Source of the DNA: Diogma glabrata
Taxonomy: Eukaryota > Arthropoda > Insecta > Diptera > Cylindrotomidae
Reading direction: 5' to 3'
Length of the DNA: 64,000 nt
Assembly (NCBI GenBank): GCA_963693315.1
Contig: OY856188.1
Span: forward strand, 269,757,114-269,821,113
A program made the translations under genes and the position numbers. Below the pieces are notes generated by a model. It saw only the letters and a list, made by a program, of their open reading frames with translations, ran no database searches and was not told where the DNA came from. This document shows, piece after piece, positions 41,873-53,869 of the stretch (position 1 is its first letter; each line of letters begins with the position of its first letter).

Positions 41873-43439
41873 TTTATATTTTAATAAAACGATCGTCCAA
41901 TTCAATATCGTATGAAAATTTACTTAAACGTTTTCTAACCGTCATGATTTGCAGGAGAACTTTTTAAATATAATTTAAATTAGTAACAATTAACCTTTTA
42001 CAGTAACACAAAACTTTTATTACACAAGTAAAGACTGCAAAACAAGTGAAACAATTTATTTTAATTTTACTAAATAATTAATATCCTTTCTGTGTTCTGT
42101 ATGTATACCTCTCGTTCTATCTTTTACAAATCTAATACTATTTATCAAGTTTTTATGCTGTTTGTTATTTTACTTTGGAGCTACCTTGAGTGTGTTTTAA
42201 ACAGAGTTTGATACACTCCTTATATCACTCCCTTACTCTGTTCTTTCAGAATAGCTTAAAAAAAATACAACACTCCCAAATACAGGAATGAAAATAATAA
42301 AATATCAATCTTGCTCCAAAATTGAAATAAATATTCTCTTTAAAATACTCAAACCTAAGACCTTTTTGCTTCAAATTTGATGCGTTGTTCAATTATGCAT
42401 GTATTGTGATAAAAATGAATATAAAGGATGCCGAAAAGGTACTAAGTTTCTTCTTTTGCAAATCGAATGAAAGAAAAGGAAAATATAATCTACTCGAAAG
42501 GAGTGAAATTGAAAAAACAAAAGTTTTGCTCTTTACGACTAAGAACGATATTCAATTTAGACATTTTAAATTTTTGAATTTTATTTTAAAATTATTGAAG
42601 TGAAAAAGACTAAGTTGAAAAACATTATTTTTTTTTTAAATATTGTACTGGTTTGTTCTCTCAATAGTTAAATCAACATATTCATAACATTATACAAACT
42701 GTGAAGCCATTGCTTTGACTGAGATATTGCTCAAACTTTACGTAGATATAAGGTTTTTATATTATTTCGATGAGGGAAATGTGGTGGAAATACTTTTGTC
42801 GCGGGACGCTTCGTGGGACAGATTTCTGCGTGGGACAGCACAATGAAATGTGGGGCATTTCCATACAGCGTGGAACGTCTGGCCAGTTTAAACTAGATTA
42901 ACGTTGACATAATATTAAACTCCACTTCACAAAGCTTTAGTGATGCACATATAAAAAAATTAATCAAACAAACCAAATTAAATCTAATCCTCTTCATAGA
43001 ACTCCATCCAATTTTCTAAATTGCAGATTTGTACAGGATTACATTTAAGGTGGAGGAAATGTTCAAATCTAACGAACATCACCGATTTCTACGTTGTTTT
43101 TATTTTTTTTTTTTTCAAATAAAAAAAATCAGACGCCAATAAAATACACTCGTCAAGGGTTCCGTGAATGTAAAAGAACACAATATCAAAAATTATCGAC
43201 AAAAAGTTGTGTTGTAATGTCTTTATATTTCCAGAACATAGACGCATAACAAAATAAATGTTAAATTGTAAATGTCAATAGTAAATTACAATTAAATCTA
43301 CATTGATCAAAAATGGCAAAAAAAATGTTCCTTTAGGTTAAATCTTATCCATAGATGTTTTTGGTAACTTAAGAAAGATTCAATTACACCAGTTTGTAAA
43401 TGGATTAAATTTGATTATTTTTTCGGTCAATCAAGTGTT

Positions 43440-43735
43440 GAAATTAGGGGTGTAGAGAGGCTATACATACTAAACATATTTTTTTTCCAATAACACAAAA
43501 ACTATGCATTGCAAAATTCTTAAAAAAAATTGTAATGTTCCAATCCAACCAATCTTCCTATCTCTGTGAATTTTTTCAAATTTTTCTGTCAACCATCGTT
43601 GAAACGTGGAACGATCTGAATTTTGCACTCTCTTGTCCATAACTCAAAAACTGTGCACCCAAAATTTCTAAAAAAAAGTACAATAATTTTTAAATTAAGT
43701 GTTCTTTCAAATGACACCCCACCCAAGTAGGTTTT
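43440..43735. repeat. dispersed repeat family D, reverse orientation
   Basis: The reverse complement matches 16060-16300 and 19280-19520: CTCTGTGAATTTTTTCAAAT, TTTCTGTCAACCATCGTTGA and GTGTTCTTTCAAATGACACC. A second reverse copy lies at 44925-45075. Confidence 0.55.
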
Positions 43736-44171
43736 GCCAGACATTGACATACGGCCAAGCACTGGTCCATTAATGGTTAACAGTACTTGGCTATTGTTAC
43801 TGGGCCAATACTAGAACCAATCATCGGCCGATCTATGGTTTACAGAAAATAGCCAGTACATTGTTATCTTTGAATGGCCAAGCCCTGGCCCATGAATGGT
43901 AAATATTACTTGGCTATTGTTATCGGGCCAGTACTGTAGCCATGAATTTGCCGACCTGCCTTTTTATTTAAATTTCAATAGAGTATTATCCCTTTTAGAA
44001 ATACATAGTTTGAAAAATTTCACATATAGTTTAGTTATCGCCTTGTCGGTTGAAAGACTATGGTAATATAGAAAAGGTTGGTATATGTTTTAATTTATTT
44101 TCATTTCTATTTTATTTTAATTATTTTGTAAATAATTTATTTAAATTTATGTATAAAAAATATTATTTTAT

Positions 44172-44819
44172 ATCCGATCCGAAACACGTAAAATGTGAAT
44201 TGTAGTTTTTTTCTGAGAAACTTCAAACCATAACTTTGAATTGAAAATATTCCAATTACTTCTTTACTTACTTGAGTTTAATTGATCTCAAAAATCCAAA
44301 ATGAAATTTAAATTCCCTTAATGTAGTCTAATGTTAATACATGTAGAACTACAAATTGACCAAGTGTCAGCCATTGATTTCACATTGATTGGAAACAATC
44401 AATAATGACTATACAATCGTGACTTAGGATGTTAATTAGAATAGAAATGTTCCCCATTCTATGAATTCACACAAAGTATTGTCTAGAAATTTAATGCGAA
44501 AAATCCCATATAATGTAAAAAGCATTTCCATAATATGGAGTCTAATGACAGTGGAAAAATTCAACTTAAGTAAAATAAATAAGTGATGAAGAAGTTTCAA
44601 CTTTGAAATTGTCATCGCCTCAACGGCGTAATCGATAGCGTGTCTGCCCAAAGATTCGAGCCGGGCACTGACGAGGGTAGGTTCGGATCCGATCCGAAAC
44701 ACGTAAAATGTGAATTGTAGTTTTTTTCTGAGAAACTTCAAACCATAACTTTGAATTGAAAATATTCCAATTACTTCTTTACTTACTTGAGTTTAATTGA
44801 TCTCAAAAATCCAAAATGA
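44172..44819 (+). mobile_element. 648-bp element with 133-bp terminal direct repeats
   Basis: 44172-44304 and 44687-44819 appear identical over 133 bp (ATCCGATCCGAAACACG ... CAAAAATCCAAAATGA). The pair is flanked by TTATTTTAT on both sides (44163-44171 and 44820-44828), a 9-bp target duplication. Just before the second copy lies a tRNA-like stretch (GGCGTAATCGATAGCGTGTC ... GATTCGAGCC ... GGTTCGGATCC). It could be a TRIM-like retroelement, but it lacks TG...CA ends; or a SINE inserted as a partial dimer. Confidence 0.75.
44610..44700 (+). repeat. tRNA-like SINE head with A- and B-box-like sequences
   Basis: CGGCGTAATCGATAGCGTG resembles a tRNA D-arm/A box, and GATTCGAGCC and GGTTCGGATCC resemble a B box. 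The cloverleaf cannot be closed, so this is a derived sequence, probably an internal RNA polymerase III promoter of a SINE. It leads directly into the second 133-bp repeat. Confidence 0.5.
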
Positions 44820-45079
44820 TTATTTTATATTTTTTTTAATGGCGGAGTACTGGCGGAGTCAGGGCGGAGTTTGCCATTACTCAGCCATTCCTGCAACTGA
44901 ACCAGTTGTATGGGGAGTTTTGAATTTTTTCCGTCATTTTATGAGTGTCGAAACGTATGGGGGGGAACGGTCTGAATTTTACACTTTTTTGACAATAACT
45001 CAAAACCGAAAAATTCTTAAAAAAAATTGCAATGAATTCTAAATTAGGTGTTCTTTCAAATGACTTCCACTCGCTCTAC

Positions 45080-46000
45080 CCCTCTCTAATTAGCATGATC
45101 AATTTTCGGATACTTGGATAAACCAAAACTGTATGCATACTCGTAAATAGACAATAAGAAATTGATATTTAGTAGATGAATTCGTTGAGCGCGTTGATAA
45201 ATAAAAATTATTTAGTTGAACAACTGATACCAAATTATACCGCTATTATGACAATTCGAAATTGGTTTTTTTAAACACCACGGTATACCAGTATTTTGGC
45301 ATTCAGTATTGAATTTCTTAGTTGTGCGGAGTGAGCGTACATAGAAAGACTTGCCACCTTTTCAAATTTATAAAACAAGACACAATCGCTTACAACAAAT
45401 TAAATAATAACCTCAGCTCATATTTTTACAACTGCCTTGGCTTTATATTACCTAACAATATATTAACTTAAAACGGATTATATCAATTCAAAAGTTACAG
45501 CAAAACTCCGCCCGTTTGACTCACATTTTTACGTTTTGGAATGCAAACACTGAATTTTTTTCATAATTTCAATTTTTATAAACAAAACACAAAATACAAA
45601 CGAGATAATTAAAATATATCAACAAAAAAGAAACCAAATATTCTTCACAATTCCTGTAGCTTATCTTCTATCGTAGTAACAATATCGTTTAGTGTTTTAA
45701 ATCATTAAATAATTTTTGCACGAATGTGATTTCTGATATCAAAGTTGCGTATTCGTCGTGCATAATTCGTTTTCGTTTAAAAGAGATCCAAGTCTAACGC
45801 TCTGTTCTAATTTTACCAATCGGAGAATTTTTTATAAATAATTGTACTACTTTGTTGTGATGATGATCTCGTCATCTAAATTGGACAGACAATAATCTAA
45901 CTTAAAGTTCCATCGGTTAGATTTTGAATGACCAACAACATTTTTCTCTTTTTTATCAAAACGGGACAAACCGCGCTCATAGTTCTGGACACGGCACATT
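45080..46000. other. AT-rich upstream sequence, nothing recognised
   Basis: About 900 bp with no terminal repeats or open frames of interest. Confidence 0.4.
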
Positions 46001-46002
46001 AT

Positions 46003-46611
46003 CCCGAGCAGAAATTAGTTAGGGAAAACCTGAATACAGTCAGGGCATGATCAGGGCCTGGTCAGTTCTACAAGGGCAATACCTATTAGGGCAATCTGAT
46101 GTGGGCCTGTTCCGGGCCGGATTTAGAATACCCTTTTAGGGTTAACCTGACTTGAATATATCCGGCCCTGATCAGGTTTTTCGTATTTGACCCCTAACTA
46201 AAATTTCAATTGGTTAAAATTCACTAGAGTATTATCCATTTGAGAAGTATATAGTTAAAATCGTTTCATGTATATTTTAGTTATCGCTTCTCGGCTGAAA
46301 GACTATAATAATAGTGATTAAGGTTGTATGTATGTTTTAATTTTTTCCATTGTAATTTTTTTATTTTAATTTGATTATCTTATGTATATAATATATAAAT
46401 ATATATCAGGGTCTGGTCCGGATATCCCAATCAGGGCCTGATCCGATTATCCCAATCAGGATCTGATCCGGTAATCCCAATCAGGACCTGATAGGGCAAA
46501 AGCGTTACACTCATGATCAGGGCCCAATCAGGCAGCCCTACCAATGCCTGATCCGGATTAGAGCAAACCTGTTCAGGGCCTTACTTGAGCCCTGACAAAT
46601 TTCTGCTCGGG
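46003..46611. mobile_element. 609-bp element with CCCGAGCAGAAATTwG ends and AGGGC/TCAGG arrays
   Basis: The inverted ends match at CCCGAGCAGAAATTwGTyAGGG. AT lies just outside both ends. Subterminal arrays repeat words such as TCAGGGCCTGATCCGG; three tandem units of about 25 bp are at 46410-46490. The core at 46200-46370 is shared with 43968-44135. A deleted relative is at 11516-11710. Non-coding. Confidence 0.75.
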
Positions 46612-47793
46612 ATGTTCTAAAACCAGTCTGTCCCGTTCAACACGGATTAGTTGGTAAATTCAGTTGGCATGCAGAACTAATGATAATAAAGAACCAACAA
46701 CTTATACATCGAATTGCGTTGAAATCGAATAACAGAATTTGAAATTGTAGAAGTTTCAAATAAAAGCTTATTCGGAATTGGAAAATACTCTATGGGATGA
46801 AAAAAAAAATTACACAAATTTGGAAAAGCACACGATCACGATCGATTAAATTAAGGGATACTTGAGGAGGTTTTTCCCATTCAAAATAATTTTTCTTTTA
46901 AAAGTTCTACAGAAAATCTGACTTTCCCGGGGTCTTACACACTCAACCACAAAGGCGGCGATAAAATATATTTTAAATATCATATATCTCATCATCATTG
47001 ATTTTATGCTTGCGCAGGCACCTAATTTCTTTATCAATTATCTCTTGCCGGGGCTGGTGTTTCTTTTTCATCTTCATGTATCCACCATAAACTGACTTGA
47101 CGCTGTCAATGATTTACCTCTGTTGTCTCCCTCTCTTCAGTTTCCCATTCACTAACCAACCTTTCCAAAATATTTCTTAACAACTATGTTCTTCTCAGTA
47201 CATGAAAAATCCAATTCCTTTTCCTCGATTGTCCTTACCAGTAATCGTGCTGCTCCCAAAGTTTTTATAATATAAAACACTATCATTTTTTTACTTTAGA
47301 GTTATGTCTAATTTACTTATCCTCGTTGCTATAGGTTTATCATAGCAATCCTTAGACCAATCTTCGGTGACCCCAGTTCCTAGATAGCTATACCTCTTTA
47401 CCTGTTCAAACTTTTTTCCATCTACACTTTATTATCTGGCAATGTTTTTCTTCCTCCTATACTCAGTCCGTTACCTTCCATCCAACATTCTGAGTGAAAA
47501 AGTGTTGGAGATAAACTGCATCCTTGTTTAATACCTCTTAATTTCAAACCAATCAGTCCTGTATGTACCAACCGTTAAAGCCACTCTTCGGTTCATGATT
47601 AGGCTCCTTTTTTCTTCAGTCAACTCCTTATCGTTTCAAAATCGCCACCAGTTTCTCGTCTGTGGGAAACAGCCGAAAGCTTTTTCCAAGTCTATACTTC
47701 CTTGTCTCTTTCCATCTCTACGGCTTTAACAACACCAAGCTTTTCATTTGTACTAATTCTTTTTCTAAAGCCAAAATTTTCCTCGGCCACGCT

Positions 47794-48918
47794 TAGTGTT
47801 TGCAATCTTGGTATCCGGGTACCCGGATATCCGGGTATTTAGGAAGATTTTTCGGGTATTTAATATCCGGATATTTTGGTCGGGTACCCGAACAACAAAA
47901 GGTCTAGTTTTTCTCAATAAAATTTACAAAATAAAATTCAGCTCATTCTCTTTTTGCAAATTTGAATTATTCTTTATGCTAGTTGTTGACAAATTAAACC
48001 ATACAAATTGCAATATGTCCATAAACATTAAACCAACCACATCCGCAAGCATTAAACTGCCCTCTAGTTAATTATTATTGTTTGGATTACGAAAACAACA
48101 GAAAAACGACGAAGAACACATAACAAAATTTATGGAATTTTAGTTCTTATTAAAATTAAAACTAAGTCATAAAAAATTAAGGATCTTCATTGGTTATTTG
48201 TTTATATTTAGTTTAAAATAGACACGGTAAATATATTATGTAAAGTTTTTATTTAAGGTTTAAGCTAATAATTAAAATAAGTGTCATCGAAAGCTTGGGA
48301 CCAGTTCAAGAAAATGTCATCAGATAAGTCTCGGTGCCACGTAGTTGGATGCGCACAAATAATTTCAACTAAATGGGAAAATACGTCAGCAATGAAAAAT
48401 CAAATCGGATAATGATGCGGCTAATTATAATATTGAAAATTTACAAAAAACTACAAAAACTTACGAAAAACTACAAAAATGTATTGCTGTCTACACAAGA
48501 TCTACTATAGATAACAGGGGTACTACAGTTGATAAAGAGCTGAAAATGTTGTATGTAAATAAAGGAAACCGAAAAAATGATAGAAAATTTAAATCAATCG
48601 TTATTGACGGTGAAGCCAACATCCACTTTATCGGAGCGGGTTTTTTCTACTGCAGGAATTTAACAAAGAAAATACGAAATCGGATGAGTGCAGCTACCCT
48701 AAATGCTTTAATATTTTTGAAATATTATTTTACAATTAAAAAATGATCATTGATCATGATTGATCATGATTTTTAGTTTACTACTGTGAGGTTTTTTTTA
48801 TTGTTTTTCATCTTTTAATTTTTTTATAACTACCCGGGTTATCCGGGTAATCCGGGTAATTTGGAAAATACTAATCGAGTAACCGGGTAATTTGAAATCG
48901 GGTAATTTGCAATCACTA
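47794..48918 (+). mobile_element. hAT transposon, internally deleted, 8-bp target duplication
   Basis: The ends are TAGTGTTTGCAATC and the inverted TAGTGATTGCAA, with subterminal TATCCGGGTACCCGG words at the left and ACCCGGGTTATCCGGGTAAT at the right. GCCACGCT is present exactly on both sides (47786-47793 and 48919-48926), the 8-bp duplication expected of hAT elements. It interrupts a LINE remnant. The interior retains only the end of a transposase. Confidence 0.92.
48610..48746 (+). pseudogene. hAT transposase C-terminal dimerisation domain, broken
   Basis: VKPTSTLSERVFSTAG followed, after a frameshift near 48660, by TKKIRNRMSAATLNALIFLK and YYF. This is the S-x-x-ER-x-FS-x-AG ... R-x-x-L-x-x-x-x-x-x-x-x-L-x-FLK signature of the hAT family C-terminal domain. 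The rest of the transposase is missing or unrecognisable. Confidence 0.85.
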
Positions 48919-48990
48919 GCCACGCTCTCTATCATCACTTTTCTAATTAGTTTGTTTCACACTCTAATCATAATTTTTATTTAGTAAAAA

Positions 48991-49949
48991 TTCCCAGAGT
49001 GATTGTTTGTGTTCTTCACGTTTTCGTTGCTTTGTTTTTTGCCAGTGAAACATTTTGGTTCTCAAAACGTCCGCCGGCTTTACATAGCTATTTTAATTAT
49101 ATTATGGATTTTATATTATATTATATTATATTTTAATTATATTATTTTCTGCAGACACCGCAATAGTTCCACTAGAATTTCGTCTATTTTCGCTGCCGTA
49201 CAGTTATTTTTTTCCATCATTGTCAGACACACATGAACGAGTAAGATGTGAGGTTCCAGTTCATAGTTTGCAACATTTTTCTGCGTGAACGTTTGGGATC
49301 TTTGGTTTTTCTTCCGCTTTATATAGTTTCTGTTTTTTCTAGCAATTTCTGTTATACTTTCAATATTTTATACCGAGTTATCGAGCTCTTTGCATTTTTC
49401 TATGTTCTTTCCCCTTCCCCAGTTAATTTCTTTCACTTTATTGTGAACTACATCATATCTCATTGTTTTCACGAATTTTACGATTTCTTTACACTTGCTC
49501 TTGACCCACACTTCTTTTACTCTATCTCTTTCCTTTCTTTATTCTGCATTCAATATTCTATAAACATTTGTTCCTACTTTAAAATTCCATTTTCTCTAGT
49601 ATGATCTGTTATTTTTGGCTCATGGTTCTGTTTTGAATCCTATTCTATTTTTACACTTTTTATGCCTTTTTTTTCAAGATCCTCATATCTGCTTATGTTT
49701 CCAAACACATTTTTTCAATATTCCGAGGAAATTTGTCCTCGACATTCAGAGACTTCAGTCACAACATCTTTGCTCCTTCTTTTATATTTTTTACTTATAT
49801 TCCCAGCTAAATATTTTAAACCACACTCGGACCTATGTATAGTTATTTTGTTACATTTTGGTATTTATACTTCTGAATTGGGCCACTTCAATCAAATGAA
49901 CACATTCCATTTGTTTTATATTGTTTCGGGCCAATTCGGAGTAACTTCT
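48991..49949. other. T-rich sequence, no gene supported
   Basis: The long plus-strand frames at 49248-49955 are Phe/Ser/Tyr-rich because the DNA is T-rich; no domain or membrane-protein family is recognisable. Confidence 0.5.
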
Positions 49950-50085
49950 AGGTAAATAAGTACAAAAACCAGGTTTGGGTCGAACGGTGGCAAATAAATC
50001 TATAATAATAAAACACTCTTTGTTTGCCTGCGTCCGTTCTACAGAAAAATCTATTGCATGATCTATTGCCAACAGTTCCAAACTT
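49950..50085 (-). pseudogene. possible LINE RNase H fragment
   Basis: The minus strand reads ELLAIDHAIDF and then NKECFIIIDLFATV, resembling the AELxAIxxAL...xxxIxxDSxxA core of RNase H domains in non-LTR elements. Only about 45 residues; the catalytic Asp-Ser is changed. Weak. Confidence 0.35.
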
Positions 50086-52328
50086 TAATAAAATTCCATA
50101 AATTTAGTTAAACGTTATAAATTTTATTAATAATTTTAATTGTACTACCGATTTCAATCTTCTAAAGATCATCGACAGGTACTTTGTAACTAAAGGAAAT
50201 TATCTTCAGTCAGTTACAATTTATATTATTCCCATAACTGTTGGAAAAAAACAATGCAGGCATTTTGATGTGACTTAATTAATGCATACATCCCACAGTC
50301 GGCCATTTAAAAAAAATTCAGAGTGTTGTATTCACAACGGAAAAAAAATAAAACCGTTGACAATTTTATTTTAAACTGCTGGAAAGACGTTGGCCGTACA
50401 CATTCTCCAACAGCAATCAAATAAAATAGCATTCTTCTTGATTCGAATACGCTGCGTACAGTCTAAATCTAATGGTTTCTTAGATTATAAGAAAATATGC
50501 AACGACACGCTTTCCTTGTTTACGTCGTTCAAATGATGTTCCATTTGCATTGTAAAATACGTAAACATTGACAACAGTGTTATTGCAAATCCGCCATGTT
50601 GACATAACGTGAAGAAAACAGTTAATTTGTGCACAGTAGGTTCAGAATTATATATTGAACTTTTGCTGCTTTAAAGTAAACACGTTTTCCGTTTTCTAGT
50701 TTTCCTGCAAATTGAACAACTGCTAAAATCTTTGTTCGTGATACTGTACAAATACGAATATTTACACTGGATAATAAATAAATTTGATTCACATTTTATA
50801 TTGCTATAAACTAAAATGATTGTGACAGTAATAATAAATATTTTTGAATTAAATAGAATTGCAATTATAAATTAATTTGTTGAAACTGTTTTATATTTTA
50901 TCAATTTTACCAATCTAATGAATTGGTAATTTTGGGGTAAAATCACCAACAAAAATATTTTACGAATAAATTTACATGTGTATATGTGTGTAATACAAAT
51001 ATTTTCAAAATGACAAATATTTTCAAAATTCCCAAACAGAAACAATTGCCACCAGAGACGGAGGTGGGTCCAATGAAAGTGAATATTTTAGGACCATAGT
51101 TCATACGAAACCGAAATTTTTTCCTTGAAACTAAGTTTACTGAGTCACCTACTTGACTAAGTAAAAGCCTTAGTAACATAAAAACATATTCTTCTGAATT
51201 TAAAATATGAGAAATGGCTAAAATCCGGTGAGTTTTTGAGGGTGAGTAGGTGGGAGAATGTTTTTCTTTAGAAAATTGAAAACGTGGTAGCCATAGGCGC
51301 AATATACGTTTAAAATACTAAAAACTATTAAAATGAAAATTATAAAATAGCTTTCATTTTACTACTAAGATTAGCTTACAGTAGCCCTATTCCGGTGGCG
51401 GTACAATGTGAAATGGAAGTGCGAAAAATTATACCAATATTCATAACTATAACTAATACTTCGTGTCACGGGAAATAATGAATTAGCAGCAAAATATTTC
51501 ATTTATTGCACGTTTTTCTTAACCCAATTCACAGGGAGAAGAGAACTTGATGGATTGTCATTTTGACTGGCTTATGGTTACAAGTTTTGCCTTTCAAACA
51601 AATAAAAACTCTAACAAACTTTTCAATAATAAATTTTGAGCTATGTGAATTTCATTTGTTACATCTACTTCGTTTTTTACTGAGGGGTTTACCCGGCTTT
51701 GTCAAATATGAGAACTCACAGCACGTTTTTTGCTCAAAACCCGACTTTATATTTATATCCCGACAAACACACTATGACTACATAGATGGGCGGCTGATTT
51801 TCATTTAAAACGAATGATTTATCTCTATGAATTTAATTTTATTTTTAGAAATATTTTCCTTTCGCTCTTGATCCGATACAAAAAAACAATAGCCAGGACT
51901 ATCGAGGAAAAACCAATAACTAATCAACGAAAACTACAATTTGCCATGCGTAAAAGAATAAACGAAATTATTTCATGATTTGCGGTTTATGGTACTGTAC
52001 GGAAAACTACAAGATCTAAACTTGTTCGAGAAATTTAAAGTTCTCGATAGTTTGATGCATCTCAAGAGTTTGATTGAACATGAATAATAAATTCAGAACG
52101 CAAAATATTCACTAATCCTTTGAGGAATGGGCTAGCACCAGCGATACTTAAATTACCGATACCTAAATTGTTTTAATTTGGGTTTTGTGCAAATTTACGA
52201 AAGTTGTGATTCATAAAACTTGAAACCTTTGTTATAATCACATGTGTGAATCTTAAATTTGTCATAGGATCTGAATCGGATATCATTATTTGCGTAAAGC
52301 ACGACATTTATTGGCTTGGCTGTTATAG
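50086..52328. other. AT-rich sequence, nothing recognised
   Basis: No repeats, terminal inverted repeats or protein motifs that I can support. Confidence 0.4.
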
Positions 52329-52526
52329 ACGCAATCATTATTATTTAAAGTATATGCTAATGATGCTGGCTCAAATAATGACAGTGAAACCGACAAAGAA
52401 ACCAACATTGATTCTGCGGAGAAAAGTAGCGACGGCGAAAACATAGAAACAGATTATGACAATTGTATTGAACCACCAAAGCAAGGCATTATTATACACG
52501 GCAAATGGCATTGCAATCAAATATAA
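52329..52526 (+). pseudogene. acidic Ser/Asp-rich open frame of 65 codons, unknown
   Basis: From just after a TAG at 52326 the frame reads YANDAGSNNDSETDKETN, DSAEKSSDGENIETDYDN and then GIIIHGKWHCNQI before TAA. The composition is unlike the surrounding A/T noise and resembles the acidic N-terminal part of some transposases. No ATG context and no family recognised; it may be a remnant. Confidence 0.3.
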
Positions 52527-53860
52527 AAACACAAGCTTGCTCCAAATACGGACAAATTTCGTCATTTATTATGTATACTCAGTTGTACGTTGCAAAATTC
52601 TCAAAGATGCTATCTAGACCCTCAGCAGTTCTTCCCCATCAAATAATATATATACAATTCCAGAACTAGATATTTTTTTCCTTAGAACAATTATCTTATC
52701 AAACTTCAAAGTTACTATCAAGACCTAACAACCCGAAGTAATTTAGGGTCAGTACAAGTCAAAATAGATTTGAGATATCAAATATAGCCTAAGATAAACC
52801 AAAGTTGTATCAAACCTTTACTTTACTTTTTCATAAAGCTTATATTTCACCCTCTAACCTCGAACCTCAAACATTGATATTTATTTTAAAACTTTATTCT
52901 TGATAAGTTCAAAAACCTTTTATTTCGACCTATCCTGAATTCACGGAAACCAATAAAAAAATTCCGCTTGTAATAAGTCCCTCCTTCCCCCAACCCCAAC
53001 GTATTCTTGAAATTTTAATAAGTATAAACACGTGGTTCTATCAAACTAATAAAAATCTATTTCATTTCATAATTTTTTTTTATTTGCATATGTATTATTT
53101 TTTTCTTCAACACAAATATTGATAAAGTTTACTGAAATTAAACAAAAAAAAAAGCTTGCATGCCTTGCCTTGTACGATTGTATAATTTTCATTTTTATTT
53201 ATACTTTCTGCATGTAACATTTTTTTTTGTTTTTGCCGCAATGCACTTCAATACTGCTGCAACTTATCGGTGCGATTTTAAATCGTTTTGCAATTTTGTG
53301 TGTATTCACATACAAGTACAAAGAATTTTAAAAAAAATTTAAAACAAAATGGCGGTAGTTTTTTTTAGCTCATAATTAGTTTAAAAACTTATTAAAAGTT
53401 AACCACTTTCTCACTTATTTTTATTGAAATATTTTTTTAGTAAAGTAGAAAAAACGATTATGGTAGACATAAATTTAAAACCGGCCATGCAAATTATATT
53501 AAAAATATTTAAGATAAAAATTAATTTTTATGAAACTTTTTTTTATTAAAAGAACAACTAAACCGGCCGGCTGTAAGCGACCTAAATTTTTAATTTTTGC
53601 AAAAAGTACTCAATTTTTTCTTATTTATATTTTATACATACATATATGCATACAACATGTTCATGCATATAAGTTGCTTTTCGTGTTTTAAGATTCTTTT
53701 AATTTTGAATTACAAAAAAAAAATTTGATTATTAATTTGCACTCAAGTATTACGAATAATATTAAAAAAAAACTATGATTAACAAAACCAAATCTATTAA
53801 AACCAAATCTATTATGAAAATCACTAATTTCAATTACCTTTTAAATAAATTTTTTATTAA
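52527..53860. other. AT-rich sequence, nothing recognised
   Basis: Long T/A runs; no supported features. Confidence 0.4.
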
Positions 53861-53869
53861 TACAACAGA

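Larger units (their letters stand above)
40752..42889 (-). mobile_element. hAT-like DNA transposon, decayed
   Basis: The ends carry inverted GTGGCCAGA/CTGGCCAGA, and an exact 12-bp direct repeat AAACTAGATTAA lies outside (40740-40751 and 42890-42901). Because CTAG is palindromic, CTAGwTTAAAsTGGCCAGA can also be read as a longer inverted end, so the exact boundary is uncertain. GTGGGACA-type words repeat just inside the right end. The interior has a minus-strand transposase remnant and a (TTTATA)n tract. Confidence 0.65.
43740..44940. repeat. element with shared core and GGCCA/GGCGGAGT terminal arrays
   Basis: The left part is a run of related words (GGCCAAGCACTGGTCC, GTACTTGGCTATTGTTACTG, GGCCAAGCCCTGGCCCATGA). 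The core at 43968-44135 (GAGTATTATCC, TTTAGTTATCG, GAAAGACTAT) is homologous to 46215-46370. The right part has TGGCGGAGTACTGGCGGAGT. It is interrupted by the direct-repeat element at 44172-44819. Boundaries are approximate. Confidence 0.55.
47040..48990 (-). pseudogene. non-LTR retrotransposon remnant, split by a hAT element
   Basis: Minus-strand broken frames contain FGFRKRIST, a YLDLEKAF block (V/LDxxKAFD motif), KQGCSLSPTLF (RT motif GxxQGxxLSPxLF), and SYLGTGVTEDWSKDCY. The sequence continues beyond the hAT insertion at 48927-48990. No intact frame; clade uncertain. Confidence 0.6.

Noticed and set aside
44172..44819. Classic LTR retrotransposon
   Set aside because: The 133-bp repeats lack TG...CA ends, the target duplication is 9 bp rather than 4-6 bp, and no gag-pol remnant is present. 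Kept as an unclassified direct-repeat element.
49248..49955. Overlapping Phe/Tyr/Ser-rich open frames that look like a membrane protein
   Set aside because: The hydrophobicity follows from T-rich DNA, several frames are open at once, and no family motif or splice structure supports a gene.
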